Of a stretch of DNA of 64,000 bases, positions 21,901 to 31,485 are shown in pieces. Source of the stretch: Bufo bufo (Eukaryota; Chordata; Amphibia; Anura; Bufonidae); assembly GCF_905171765.1 (NCBI RefSeq), contig NC_053390.1, forward strand, positions 579,416,471 to 579,480,470. Direction: 5' to 3'. The translations under genes were made by a program, and so were the position numbers. The notes beneath the pieces were generated by a model that saw only the letters and a list, made by a program, of their open reading frames with translations, was not told the origin of the DNA and ran no database searches. The first letter of the stretch is position 1, and each line of letters begins with the position of its first letter.

Positions 21901-22526
21901 TCTTTTTTTCGGACAAGAACTAGGGGCACAACCCAGGGACTATGACTGTCCCGGATTATGTTAGAGTCCTTCATCTCTTGTATTATCTCTTTCACAGACT
22001 GATAGGTAGTAGGTGGTATGGGTCTGTATCTCTCCTTGATAGGAGGATGAGAGCCAGTGGGTATGGTGTGTTTGATTACACTGACCTCTCCGTAGTCCGT
22101 GGAGTGCTTGCTAAAAGCCTGGTGGTGCTCCTTCACCAGCTTCAGAACTCCCTCCATTTGCTCCTTCGGGGTGGATTCGTTCCCCACATGAAGTTCTTCC
22201 CACCAGGATACTGAAGAGGCGCTGGCAGGGGCGCTGCTGCTCTGTGCGGTCTGGAACGTCTCCGTGGCAGGCAGACGGATCACATCCTGGAAAGACACCT
22301 GGAAAAGCTGAGCAACGGGGCAGTGCTTAAAGAGAGTAACAGGGTGATCATCGAAATTAATCAGACGGACAGGCACTTTACCTTGAGACACGGTCACCAG
22401 ACTCTTGGCTGTTCGTACGAAGGGATGATTCTCAATTTGAATAGGTTCCACTAGGGCTTGATAGTCCTGGCCCTGGATCCCTAACACAGCACGACACCAC
22501 AGGATGATCTGGGAATTTGGAGGCAA
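18927..22526 (-). pseudogene. Gypsy pol: reverse transcriptase, RNase H and integrase with one internal stop
   Basis: From 22526 the frame encodes 885 residues. The RT palm contains YLDD near residue 312. RNase H starts at YTDASKRG near 467, with its DNNPLAHL segment further on. The integrase zinc finger (H-x-H, C-x2-C, about 727-767) is followed by the first core aspartate in AIDH (near 793) and the second in TDQG (near 853). A TGA at 19869-19871 follows HPQGN. The same frame continues from the next codons to 18927 with the catalytic-glutamate segment, a GPY/F-like module and a Pro/Glu-rich tail. So a single nonsense codon falls between the second Asp and the Glu of the integrase triad. Upstream, the frame is open back to further in-frame stops in the gag junction, and no DSG/DTG protease motif is visible. 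Confidence 0.93.
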
Positions 22527-22583
22527 AATTAATTTTTGGACGAGATCCTACGTATCTGGGCATCCAGCTTGGATCCTTTGGAC

Positions 22584-23635
22584 CTACTGTTCTACCTCCC
22601 GAGGGGCGGTCCTCTGCTTCAGGGGTTGCCCGTTTAACTGCCAGCACATTGATTCAGTATGTCCATATTTTTTACAATAGTGACAGACAGGCTGTTTACG
22701 ATTTCTAGACCGGTAACTTGGTCGTCCATCAGGTTCCTTGGGGTATACATCTTTATATGCAGGCGGGAGCCTTGGAGGCAGGGGGCTTTCATCTTCTAGT
22801 AGCAATGGTCTCTCCCATTCTTCTATTTTCCTGCACACCTTCTCCAGGCTCTTAGTGAGATGGTTTACCTGCTCCATTAGTGCCGCCACCACATCTGTTA
22901 CTGGAGCCTGCGTGGCTTGACTGAATCCAGTCGGCCCCACATTGACAGTCTTTGGCTGACAGACCTGAGGTTCAGGGGAGACTGCTGGCCCTGCGGCCGG
23001 GTTTTTGGCCTAGGATACTGATGGCCAGCTCTTTAAAGTCCAGAAATGCACAATTGGGGTGTTGAGCTGACAGCATCCTCAGCTGGCCCTTTAAATGCTC
23101 AGTACTTATACCCGCAATGAACTGCTCTCTAAGAGTCCTGTCCTGGTCCTCGGCCTCCTTGGGGTCCACCTGGACCACAGCCCTCAGGGTCTCTTGCAAG
23201 GACAGAGCAAAATCACAGAGCGACTCCTCAAGCTGTTGCTTCCTGCTGAAAAATCGCATTTTAACTTCGGACACCGTTCTGGCCTCAAACGTGGTGCCGA
23301 GGCGATCAAAAATCTGTTCCAGGCTACTCTTTTCAGAACGGGCCATGACATCACTTCCCTGCGGGCGGCCCCTTCTAACTGATCTAGGAGGATCTCCATT
23401 TGTTGTTCAGCAGAGATAGGATAGAGCCGGAATAAGGCCAGGATCTGGTCTCTAAAGTCTTTTAATTTATGGGCTTCCCCGGAATATCGCGGGAACCAGG
23501 GGTCCCCAAAATAATACGCATAGTCAGTGGCATCAGGCTTGATGCTGCCGCGGTGGCAGGCGCCCTATTACCAGCTACGGGCACTTCAGAGGGCAAATCT
23601 GGGGCTGCCTGCCCCGCTTCTTCAGGCGCGGACAT
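22584..23635 (-). pseudogene. Gypsy gag with capsid and zinc-knuckle parts, frameshifted
   Basis: The likely start is ATG at 23635-23633, followed by an Ala/Pro-rich leader. Capsid-like sequence then appears in three successive frames: around 23400-23540, then 23346-22972 (FDRLGTTFEARTVSEVKMRF), then 22940-22584 with a zinc knuckle C-x2-C-x4-H-x4-C (CHYCKKYGHTESMC). At least three frame changes are needed. The last part ends in a TAG at about 22582, in the same frame as pol. The capsid segment with DQLEGAARREV is typical of Ty3/Gypsy gag. Confidence 0.85.
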
Positions 23636-24308
23636 AGCGTTGCTAAGGGGGCGATGGAGTGAGTATGGCCCTTTAAGAAACTGCGGAGCGGACCGGAGCT
23701 AAGACGGACAGATTTTTCCCCCAGGTCAAGTCTCTTTTTGCTAGTGGGGGACCCTCCCCGGTCTCCTGGCAAGGATCGGGACCTCCCTGGTACAGTTATA
23801 TAAAGGGGCCGGTGAATGGTAAAGTTGGTACTTACTCCGGCGGTGCTCGCTCCAAATCCCGCGAGAGGCGTGGTTACGTCAGACGGGAGTCCCACACACA
23901 GCGTCAGAAGGTAGGAGCGGCCTCTTGGAGCTCCGGGATTCCAGGTAGGCGGTATCCTCTTTCCAGACAGGGCGGCGTTTCTTCTCTTTGCAGGCTGGGC
24001 GGTACCTTCTCCTTGTCTTTTTCGCGCCAAACGGGAACAACGAGGCGCACTAATAATCTAGTCAGGTTAAGCAGCCATCTTTGAGCACATCGCTGTCTAT
24101 TCGCTGAGAGCAAGCGGTGACTTAAACAAACGGCAAACAGTCCATGCCATAAAATCTTCACACCGCGATTATTACAGTTCTTTGGCCCAGCGATTTTTCC
24201 AATAAAGAAGTAGGGCTTTTCACTTTATTGGCAAATAATGGCACACAGTTTTTAAATTCCGCAATGGCGCAGAAATAATCCGTAAATCCTGTTCGTGACT
24301 TCAAAATA
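23636..24308 (-). other. Gypsy 5' leader including primer-binding region
   Basis: Sequence between the 5' LTR and gag. The base next to the LTR in element orientation is the start of TATTTTGAAGTCACG, which does not begin with the usual TGG, so I cannot name the primer tRNA. The open frame at 23575-24030 has no recognisable domain. Confidence 0.55.
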
Positions 24309-25256
24309 TGCGGTACTCAGGCCTGCAGGGTATAGCGATGTGAGGTCACGGTTACTTAGGCTAACGAGGGTTGCTATGGGTTACTCACAGTTTGTAGGAT
24401 GACCCTGGGCAGCGTACAGCAGTGATGGAGAGGCTGGCACAGAAGTCCTCTGGGGCACTCTCTGGATATAGGGACCAGGCCTGATAGTGGGTGAGGTGCC
24501 CTGGATGTTGCAGATGTTTAATTTTGCCTAGAGCAAGGTCCCTTTAAGGTTCGTGATGCCAGTGCCTGTAACGGTGGCACACCGATTTATAGTTGTAATA
24601 AGTGAGGAACACAGTGTGGTGGTGAACCAAACTTTTCTTTACTGGAAACAGTTCAACTTTGTACAATTTTGAATTCAGTTCCACTTTGCAGCAGTAATCA
24701 TTTAGCAGGCTTACATCAATGGCAGGCAATGTTGTTTGCAAGATACTCAGAGGGTAAAATCAACACTCACAGTCCAGGCTGCACTATTTCCTCAGATATC
24801 CTGGCTGTCTGTATCCCAAGACCCGTATGCCCTAATACTGGCTTTTATCCTTGGTAGCAATCTTCCTTAGGTATATATCCCTTGCTTTAAGTTAATGATC
24901 CTTCTGCCCTTGAGCTTACTTGGCTAGCTGGAACTCTGGCTCTGCTCTGCTTTGGTTAGGGAACTGCAGTTTTCTCCCAGGATGCAAACTCTTCTCTTGG
25001 GGTGAATCTTCGGAGCTAACTCTGGTTCACTATCCACAGGCTGGCTAGTCTGCACTTGCTAGCCACCTGGTCTACACTCCTCTTCCCTGTCTGGGCCTAG
25101 CTATATATACTAAGGGCTTACTAGCTCCCTCTAGCGTATAGGAGGCTGAACTACACTCTAATAGGCCTGCTACCCAGATAACACAGGGAAAATGAACATA
25201 AAACATCACATTAATACCATAGACATATTAACACCTTTACCTAGTGGGACACTACA
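24309..25256 (-). repeat. Gypsy 5' LTR
   Basis: 948 bases, closely matching the copy at 17639-18599. It is followed on the right by ATCC, the second target duplication copy. Confidence 0.93.
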
Positions 25257-25261
25257 ATCCA

Positions 25262-25632
25262 TTGCAATAAATGTTCAAAAATGTAAGTGGGTTCTACTTA
25301 GAGTTTTCTCAGAACACTTCAATGATACTGAAGGATTTGAGCAAGCCTACATTCACAGAAGATCTGTGGTTAGTTCTCCAAGATATTTGGAACAAATTCC
25401 CTGCTGAGTTCCTTCTAAAACTGTGTGCAAGTGTACCTAGAAGAAGTGATGGTGTTTTGAAGGCAAATGGCGGTCTCACTAAATGTTGATTTAAATTAGG
25501 ATTTCTCTTGTTCATTCACTTAGCATTTTGTTAATTGATAAACAATAAGCTATTAACATTTCTATTTTTAAAAGCACTCTTACTCTGCAGCATTTTTTTC
25601 CGACGTGCCTAAAACTTTTGCACATCACTGTA
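25262..25632 (+). mobile_element. 3' remnant of a Tc1/mariner element
   Basis: The frame ending at 25489 reads LWLVLQDIWNKFPAEFLLKL and PRRSDGVLKANGG, the C-terminal end of a Tc1-like transposase. It is followed by 140 bases of 3' flank and the terminal repeat CGTGCCTAAAACTTTTGCAC ending CACTGTA at about 25632. The catalytic core is absent. The left part is truncated at the Gypsy insertion site. Confidence 0.8.
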
Positions 25633-25636
25633 TACA

Positions 25637-26197
25637 GGGTGGGTTCACATCTGCGTTCTGGATTCCGTTATGGCTTTCCGTTATAGCATGGTTATAACAG
25701 AAAATAACGGAATCCATAAGACGGAAGTCAAAACGGAAGCCTTTAAGAGGCATTCCGTTTTGATCCGTCTTAATAGAAGTCTATGGGAATCATAACAGAT
25801 CTGTCTGGTTCACGTTGTGCAAGACGGAAAACAAAGTCCTGTCGACAGAACTTTTTTCTCCGTTCTGCATAACGGAAATGGGACGGATCCGTTATGATTC
25901 CCATAGACTTCTTTTATGACGGAAAGCACAACTGAATGCCTTTTAACGGCATACAAGTCTATGGGCAGCAAAACGGATCCGTCCCGTTTCTGTTATGTAG
26001 GACTGGACACCTGCATATTGGAAAGCAGGACGGCTCCGTTCTGCTGCCCATAGAATTGTATTATGGAGGATCAAAACAGAATGCCTCTGAAAGGCTTCTG
26101 TTTTGACTTCCGTCTTATGGATTCCGTTATTTTCCGTTATAACCATATTATAACGGAAAGCCATAACGGAATCCAGAACGCAGATGTGAACCCACCC
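25637..26197. repeat. Palindromic MITE with GGGTGGGTTCACATCTGCG ends
   Basis: GGGTGGGTTCACATCTGCG at the left is mirrored by CGCAGATGTGAACCCACCC at the right. The interior repeats CATAACGGAATCC and ACGGATCCGTTATGATTCCC motifs in both orientations, so the element folds on itself. Confidence 0.85.
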
Positions 26198-26203
26198 TAA
26201 CGG

Positions 26204-26268
26204 CATACAGTGATGTGCAAATGTTTTAGGCACGTTGAAAAAAATGCTGCAGAGTAAGAGTGCTTTCC
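26204..26268 (-). repeat. Inverted second copy of the mariner terminus
   Basis: The first 63 bases mirror 25570-25632: TACAGTGATGTGCAAATG through GCAGAGTAAGAGTGCTTT. It lies on the other side of the palindromic MITE, with its outer edge facing the MITE. Confidence 0.85.
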
Positions 26269-27139
26269 GTCTTGATCCTCCATAATACAAGTCTATGGGC
26301 AGCAGAACGGATCCGTCCTGCTTTCCATTATGCAGGTGTCCAGTCCTCCATAACAGAAATGGGACGGATCCGTTTTGCTGCCCATAGACTTGTATTATGA
26401 CGGAATGCAAAACAGAAGCCTTTAAAAGGCATTCAGTTGTGCTTTCTGTCTTAATAGAAGTCTATGGGAATCATAACAGATCGGTCTGTCGACAGGACTT
26501 TGTTTTCCATCTTGCATAACGGGAACCAGACGGATCCGTTATGATTCCCATAGACTTCTATTAAGACGGATCAAAACGTAATGCCTCTTAAAGGCTTCCG
26601 TTTTGATTTCCTTCTTACGGATTCCATTATTTTCAGTTATAAGGGTACTTTCACACTAACTGATCCTTATGCATTTTGAATGGAGAGCATTCCGTTTAGT
26701 ATGAATCAGGATGCATCCGTTCAGTCCCTCTTACGGTATTTGGCCGGAGAAAATACTGCAGCATGCTGCAGTATTTTCTCCATCCTAAATTCCGGAACAC
26801 TTGGCGAAATGCCAGATCCAGCATTAATTTCCATTGAAATGTATTAGTGCTTGATCCGGCATTAAAATTGCCACATTGACGGATCCGGTCTTTCGGTCTG
26901 CGCATGCGCAGGCCTTTAAAAATGTGAAAATAATAAATACCGGATCCGTTTTTCCGGATGACACCGGAGAGACGGATCTGGTATTTTAATGCATTTGTCA
27001 GACGCATCCGGATCCGTCTACAAATGATATCCGTTTGCATACGGATTTCCGGATCCGGCATGCAGTTCCTCACAACGCAAGTGTGAAAGTACCCTAACCA
27101 TGTTATAACGGAATCCAGAACGCAGATGTGAACCCACCC
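26269..27139. repeat. Second, left-truncated copy of the GGGTGGGTTCACAT MITE family
   Basis: It shares the ACGGATCCGTTATGATTCCC motifs and ends in CGCAGATGTGAACCCACCC at 27139, but its left terminus is missing where the mariner end lies. A different MITE (26643-27094) is inserted within it. Confidence 0.75.
26643..27094. repeat. Nested Harbinger-type MITE with TAA duplication
   Basis: The ends GGGTACTTTCACAC and GTGTGAAAGTACCC are exact inverted partners. TAA flanks both sides (26640-26642 and 27095-27097). The interior has palindromic motifs such as ACTGCAGCATGCTGCAGT and repeated CCGGATCCG. Confidence 0.88.
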
Positions 27140-27405
27140 TTAGTCATATCAAGGCTACACAGTCATGGGAATTATTGAAATAAATTTAATTCGATGATAT
27201 TCTAATTTATTGAGATGTAATGTCATTGCCATGCTGTTAGCTGCTTGTCCTATATAGAAACCAGGGCACTTTATAAAACTTGGACTGGACTGCCTCTCAG
27301 TTTTCCTATACTGTACATGCATTAAAAATAGACTAAAATAATGAAACTGAATATATTACACAGAAATATACTGTAAATCAAAATCCCAAGTGAATAGTGA
27401 CCACC
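27140..27405. other. Unannotated spacer
   Basis: AT-rich sequence with nothing recognised. Confidence 0.45.
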
Positions 27406-27407
27406 TA

Positions 27408-28443
27408 CACTCACCTAAAGAATTATTAGGAACACCTGTTCTATTTCTCATTAATGCAATTATCTAGTCAACCAATCACATGGCAGTTGCTTCAATGCAT
27501 TTAGGGGTGTGGTCCTGGTCAAGACAATCTCCTGAACTCCAAACTGAATGTCAGAATGGGAAAGAAAGGTGATTTAAGCAATTTTGAGCGTGGCATGGTT
27601 GTTGGTGCCAGACGGGCCGGTCTGAGTATTTCACAATCTGCTCAGTTACTGGGATTTTCACGCACAACCATTTCTAGGGTTTACAAAGAATGGTGTGAAA
27701 AAGGAAAAACATCCAGTATGCGGCAGTCCTGTGGGCAAAAATGCCTTGTGGATGCTAGAGGTCAGAGGAGAATGGGCCGACTGATTCAAGCTGATAGAAG
27801 AGCAACGTTGACTGAAATAACCACTCGTTACAACCGAGGTATGCAGCAAAGCATTTGTGAAGCCACAACACGCACAACCTTGAGGCGGATGGGCTACAAC
27901 AGCAGAAGACCTCACCGGGTACCACTCATCTCCACTACAAATAGGAAAAAGAGGCTACAATTTGCATGAGCTCACCAAAATTGGACTGTTGAAGACTGGA
28001 AAAATGTTGCCTGGTCTGATGAGTCTCGATTTCTGTTGAGACATTCAAATGGTAGAGTCTGAATTTGGCGTAAACAGAATGAGAACATGTATCCATCCTC
28101 TGATGGCTACTTCCAGCAGGATAATGCACCATGTCACAAAGCTTGAATCATTTCAAATTGGTTTCTTGAACATGACAATGAGCTCACTGTACTAAAATGG
28201 CCCCCACAGTCACCAGATCTCAACCCAATAGAGCATCTTTGGGATGTGGTGGAACGGGAGCTTTGTGCCCTGGATGTGCATCCATCAAATCTCCATCAAC
28301 TGCAAGATGCTATCCTATCAATATGGGCCAACATTTCTAAAGAATGCTATCAGCACCTTGTTGAATCAATGCCACGTAGAATTAAATCAGTTCTGACCAA
28401 CACCGTATTAGTATGGTGTTCCTAATAATTCTTTAGGTGAGTG
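27408..28443 (+). mobile_element. Tc1-like transposon, internally deleted
   Basis: Terminal repeats CACTCACCTAAAGAATTATT and the inverted AATAATTCTTTAGGTGAGTG bound 1036 bases, flanked by TA on each side (27406-27407 and 28444-28445). It is shorter than the usual 1.2-1.6 kb owing to an internal deletion in the transposase. No other element is inserted in it. Confidence 0.95.
27556..28425 (+). pseudogene. Tc1-like transposase pseudogene
   Basis: It starts MGKKGDLSNFERG with the paired-type helix-turn-helix DNA-binding region (SQLLGFSRTTISRVYKEW-like). The single frame runs to 28425 but has stops at 27967-27969, 28060-28062 and 28144-28146. The catalytic segments are all present in that frame: WSDES (Asp at 28018), FQQDNAPCHK (Asp at 28120) and NPIEHLWD (Glu at 28231). 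Only 34 codons separate the two Asp residues, against roughly 90 in intact relatives, so a multiple-of-three deletion lies near 28095-28105. It is non-functional. Confidence 0.93.
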
Positions 28444-28445
28444 TA

Positions 28446-28775
28446 TAACCCCCCCAAAAAATACTCGACCAAAATATATTCAATATATCGGAACAAGGCA
28501 GAACCCAGTTTGGAGCAAATTTATTCGGTTTATATTATTTCACAATTGTATTTATTATAAACTATAGTTACAGGTTAGCCCGATCTATGCCAATCTTTTA
28601 TGACCTGTATTTGGAGGTCATATCTCCAATGTTGGGTGAGGGCCTGATGCTCTGACATTGGTACATGGACAATATTATTTTAATTTGGGATAAATCACAT
28701 CAAGATCTCATTACCGTATTTTTTGCCCTATAAGACGCACTTTACCCCCCCCCCCCCAAAGTGGGGGAAAAATAA
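28446..28775. other. Unannotated stretch ending in a poly-C tract
   Basis: AT-rich sequence. ACCGTATTTTTTGCCCTATA near 28714 and a run of C at 28745-28757 precede the inverted repeat and may belong to that element. Confidence 0.45.
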
Positions 28776-29256
28776 CTGGATTAGGAATGACAGCGGGGAC
28801 TGGTGCAGTCCCTGTATTCTATTGCACTGGCCCTGCTCACTGTTGCATAATCTTATCTAACCTGTAGGCATTGTTAATATATAATAATCATGTGTAATCC
28901 AGCTGTATTACTTACAACTAAGTTCCGTAGCAGAGAGGAGGGAGGAGACAGGCCGGGAGGGCGTGCGGGCGGTGTGTCACTCACTACGTCATGCGCCTGC
29001 ACCACCCACTTTATGAATGAAGCAGGCGGCACGGGCACATGACGTACAGTAGTGAGTGACGCGTCGCCCGCCCGTCCTCCCGACCTGCTTCCTCCCTCCT
29101 CTCTGCTACGGAACTTAGTTGTAAGTAATACAGCTGGATTACACATGATTATTATATCTTAACAATGCAGGTTAGATAAGATTATACAACAGTGAGCGGG
29201 GCCGATGCATTAGAATACAGGGACTGCACCGGTCCCCGCTGTCATTCCTAATCCAG
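28776..29256. repeat. Long inverted repeat with about 215-bp arms
   Basis: Left arm 28776 to about 28993 (CTGGATTAGGAATGACAGCG onward) and right arm about 29038-29256 (ending CGCTGTCATTCCTAATCCAG) are near-complete inverted copies, with a loop of about 45 bases. Conserved pairs include TTCCGTAGCAGAGAGGAGGG and its complement. No transposase is present. A MITE or a fold-back element is the likely identity. Confidence 0.9.
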
Positions 29257-29354
29257 ATGCCAGCCCCCAGCCCCTGTATTGGGCATCATTCACACTGCAG
29301 AGACACTGTTATGGGGGGGGGGATCTGTGGATGGCACATAGCATAAGATGCTAT

Positions 29355-29775
29355 ATATGTGTCATCCACAGATCTCCCAAAGCAGTGTCATCCACAGATC
29401 CCCCCATAGCAGTGTCATCCACAGATCCCCCCATAGCAGTGTCATACACAGATGTCCCCATAGCAGTGTCATCCAAAGATCCCCATAACAATGTCATCCA
29501 GAGATCCCCATAACAGTGCCATCCAGAGATCCCCATAACAGTGCCATCCAGAGATCCCCATAACAGTGCCATCCAGAGATCCCCCATAACAGTGCCATCC
29601 AGAGATCCCCTCCATAACAGTGCCATCCAGAGATCCCCTCCATAATAGTGTGTCATCCACAGATCCCCATAACAGTGTGTCATCTATAGATCCCAAATAA
29701 CAGTGTCCTCCACAGATCCCCCATAACAGTGTGTCATCCACAGATCCCCCATAATAGTGTCATCCACAGACCACC
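29355..29775. repeat. Minisatellite of about 26-30-bp units
   Basis: Repeats of CAGTGTCATCCACAGATCCC with variable spacer ATAG/ATAACA and several substitutions (CCACAGA versus CCAGAGA). Roughly 15 units are present. The open frames across it reflect the repeat, not a gene. Confidence 0.9.
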
Positions 29776-30676
29776 ATAAGTTCAAAACCCACCAAAAGCA
29801 CACCTTTTGGTTCAAAATATTGTTTTCTTATTTTCCTCCTTCAAACAATTAATACCAACAATCTAATCCTACGCTTTACAGTTTACACTACACATTAGTA
29901 TACAATGTGTCAATTTTCTTGATTTGATAAGTGCTGCAGATACATCTTGAACCTACTATCAAAAATCTGTAGCAAGGAACAGTTTTATTTTAGCCCCTGC
30001 CATGATTTTCCATTCTTGCAATTTCATTTTTCCTGGAGCCATAACTTTTTTATTTTATCATTCACTTGGCCATATCAGTGCTTGTTTTTAGCAGGACAAG
30101 TTGCACTTTTTAATAGCACCACTTATTGTTGCAAATACTGTAACAGAAAAAATTCCAAATGGGGTAAAATTGAAAAATAAAAACATTCTCTGGGTCAGTA
30201 CGATTACAGCTATACCATATTTGCATATCTTTTCTTCTCTGTTAATACTGGAAAAAAAAAACGTTGGAAATTAATTTTCTTTTTATCGCCGTATTCTGAC
30301 CCCCATACGTTTTTGGTAATCATGTTTACGTTGCTGTGTGAAGGCTTTGTTTTTGTGACATGATCTGCAGATTTTATTGATAACCTTTTGGGGTGCATAT
30401 GACTTTATCACGTTTTACTAAATTATTTGAGGAAGGTTAAGTGATGAAAAAAATGGCAAATCGGCCATTTTTACTTTTTTCCCGTTATGCCATTTGCATT
30501 CGCAGGCATTTTTGGACATGACGATGCCTATATTGTTTTTTTTTTATGTTTATTTTTATTGATGACAAAGGGAGGTGATTTGAATTTTTATATTATTTTA
30601 TATTTTTAAACCTTTTTTTTAATTATTTTTCTACTTTTTTTTAAGTCACCCTAAGTGACTATAAGAAGCAATCATT
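29776..30676. other. Non-coding stretch left of the DIRS element
   Basis: T-rich sequence. Phrases such as TTTTGGGGTGCATATGACTT near 30387 resemble the family of the 31486-33538 element, suggesting an old fragment. No gene is seen. Confidence 0.4.
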
Positions 30677-30881
30677 AATTTTATTGCAACAGGAGGCTCC
30701 CATTGTGCATTAACTTTCTTTACTACTCCTATTAGCAGCAAGAATAACTATTACAACAGGTGAAAGAGTTACTTTTTTCAAAACAGGTACTAAATATGTA
30801 AATGAGGAAGTCCAGGTAACCAATCAGTGATCTTCCTAGTGTATAACAGATGATGACAATGTAGACTCTGCCTCTTTCTTG
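30677..30881 (+). repeat. DIRS left inverted terminal repeat
   Basis: It runs from ATTTTATTGCAACAGGAGGC to GACTCTGCCTCTTTCTTG. The inner part mirrors 38260-38430. The outer bases mirror the first part of the internal complementary region. Confidence 0.93.
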
Positions 30882-31481
30882 CTGCTCCCATCTAGGAAGA
30901 GATATGTACTGATAGTTTTGTCTTTTCTTGGTTATTGACTGTATTTTGATGCATAAACTGTGGTAATTGCTGTTATTGTATCGGATTGCCATTCGGTGCT
31001 GCGCTTCGCATGGACAGTTGCGTGTTTCCCGGTAGGACACCGTGACCGGGGCCTCCGCTTTCGTTTTGTCAATGGTGGTCATTTTCCCCCTTTTTCCCCT
31101 GACTTCCGACACGTTTTGGCAGGCTGTTGTTGCCTTTTTTCTCTATCAATTTGCCTCCTTTCCCTCTCCAGTCCACGGACGCCGTCTTCTTTCCTTCGTC
31201 GCCGAGGTCTCGTGTGTCGCGGGACTTCGGGCGCTCCGCTCTCTTCAAACTGTGAGGTGATTGCGCGCGCTTTTAAAATTACCTCAGCGCATCTAATCAC
31301 CTCACAGAACTCCAATACGTCTCTACAGTTTTCTACACATCTACAAACCATTAAATATATATTTTTATATATATCTTCTTCTTCTGCCCAATTGTAAGTA
31401 TCCCCTGTACATCTACATTTACGTGCATACAGTTATTCTATACTTGTCTGTATATATTTTATATACTGATAGAGTATATTC
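30882..31481 (+). other. DIRS 5' leader, proximal part
   Basis: A pyrimidine-rich leader between the left terminal repeat and the inserted TTAA element. It carries the DIRS promoter region if the family organisation holds. Nothing else is recognised. Confidence 0.5.
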
Positions 31482-31485
31482 TTAA

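Larger units (their letters stand above)
17639..25256 (-). mobile_element. Complete Gypsy (Ty3-like) LTR retrotransposon, minus strand
   Basis: Two direct LTRs (17639-18599 and 24309-25256) bound a 5.7-kb interior, and 4-bp ATCC duplications flank the whole at 17635-17638 and 25257-25260. In element orientation each LTR starts TGTAGTGTCCCACT and ends in CA. Gag, RT, RNase H and integrase are encoded on the minus strand. The LTRs differ at few sites by eye plus a 13-base indel near 18565, so the insertion is fairly young. It interrupts a region whose right side is the tail of a Tc1/mariner element. Gag is frameshifted, the protease appears to be missing and pol carries a stop. Confidence 0.95.

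Noticed and set aside
23575..24030. A 151-residue minus-strand frame in the Gypsy leader, considered as a gag extension
   Set aside because: It lies in another phase from gag and is upstream of the better ATG at 23635. No domain was seen.
24287..24308. Primer-binding site for the Gypsy element
   Set aside because: Sequence next to the LTR does not begin TGG and I could not match it to a tRNA 3' end without a search.
29351..29741. Repetitive Trp/Gly-rich frames across the minisatellite
   Set aside because: Produced by the short repeat unit; no gene context.
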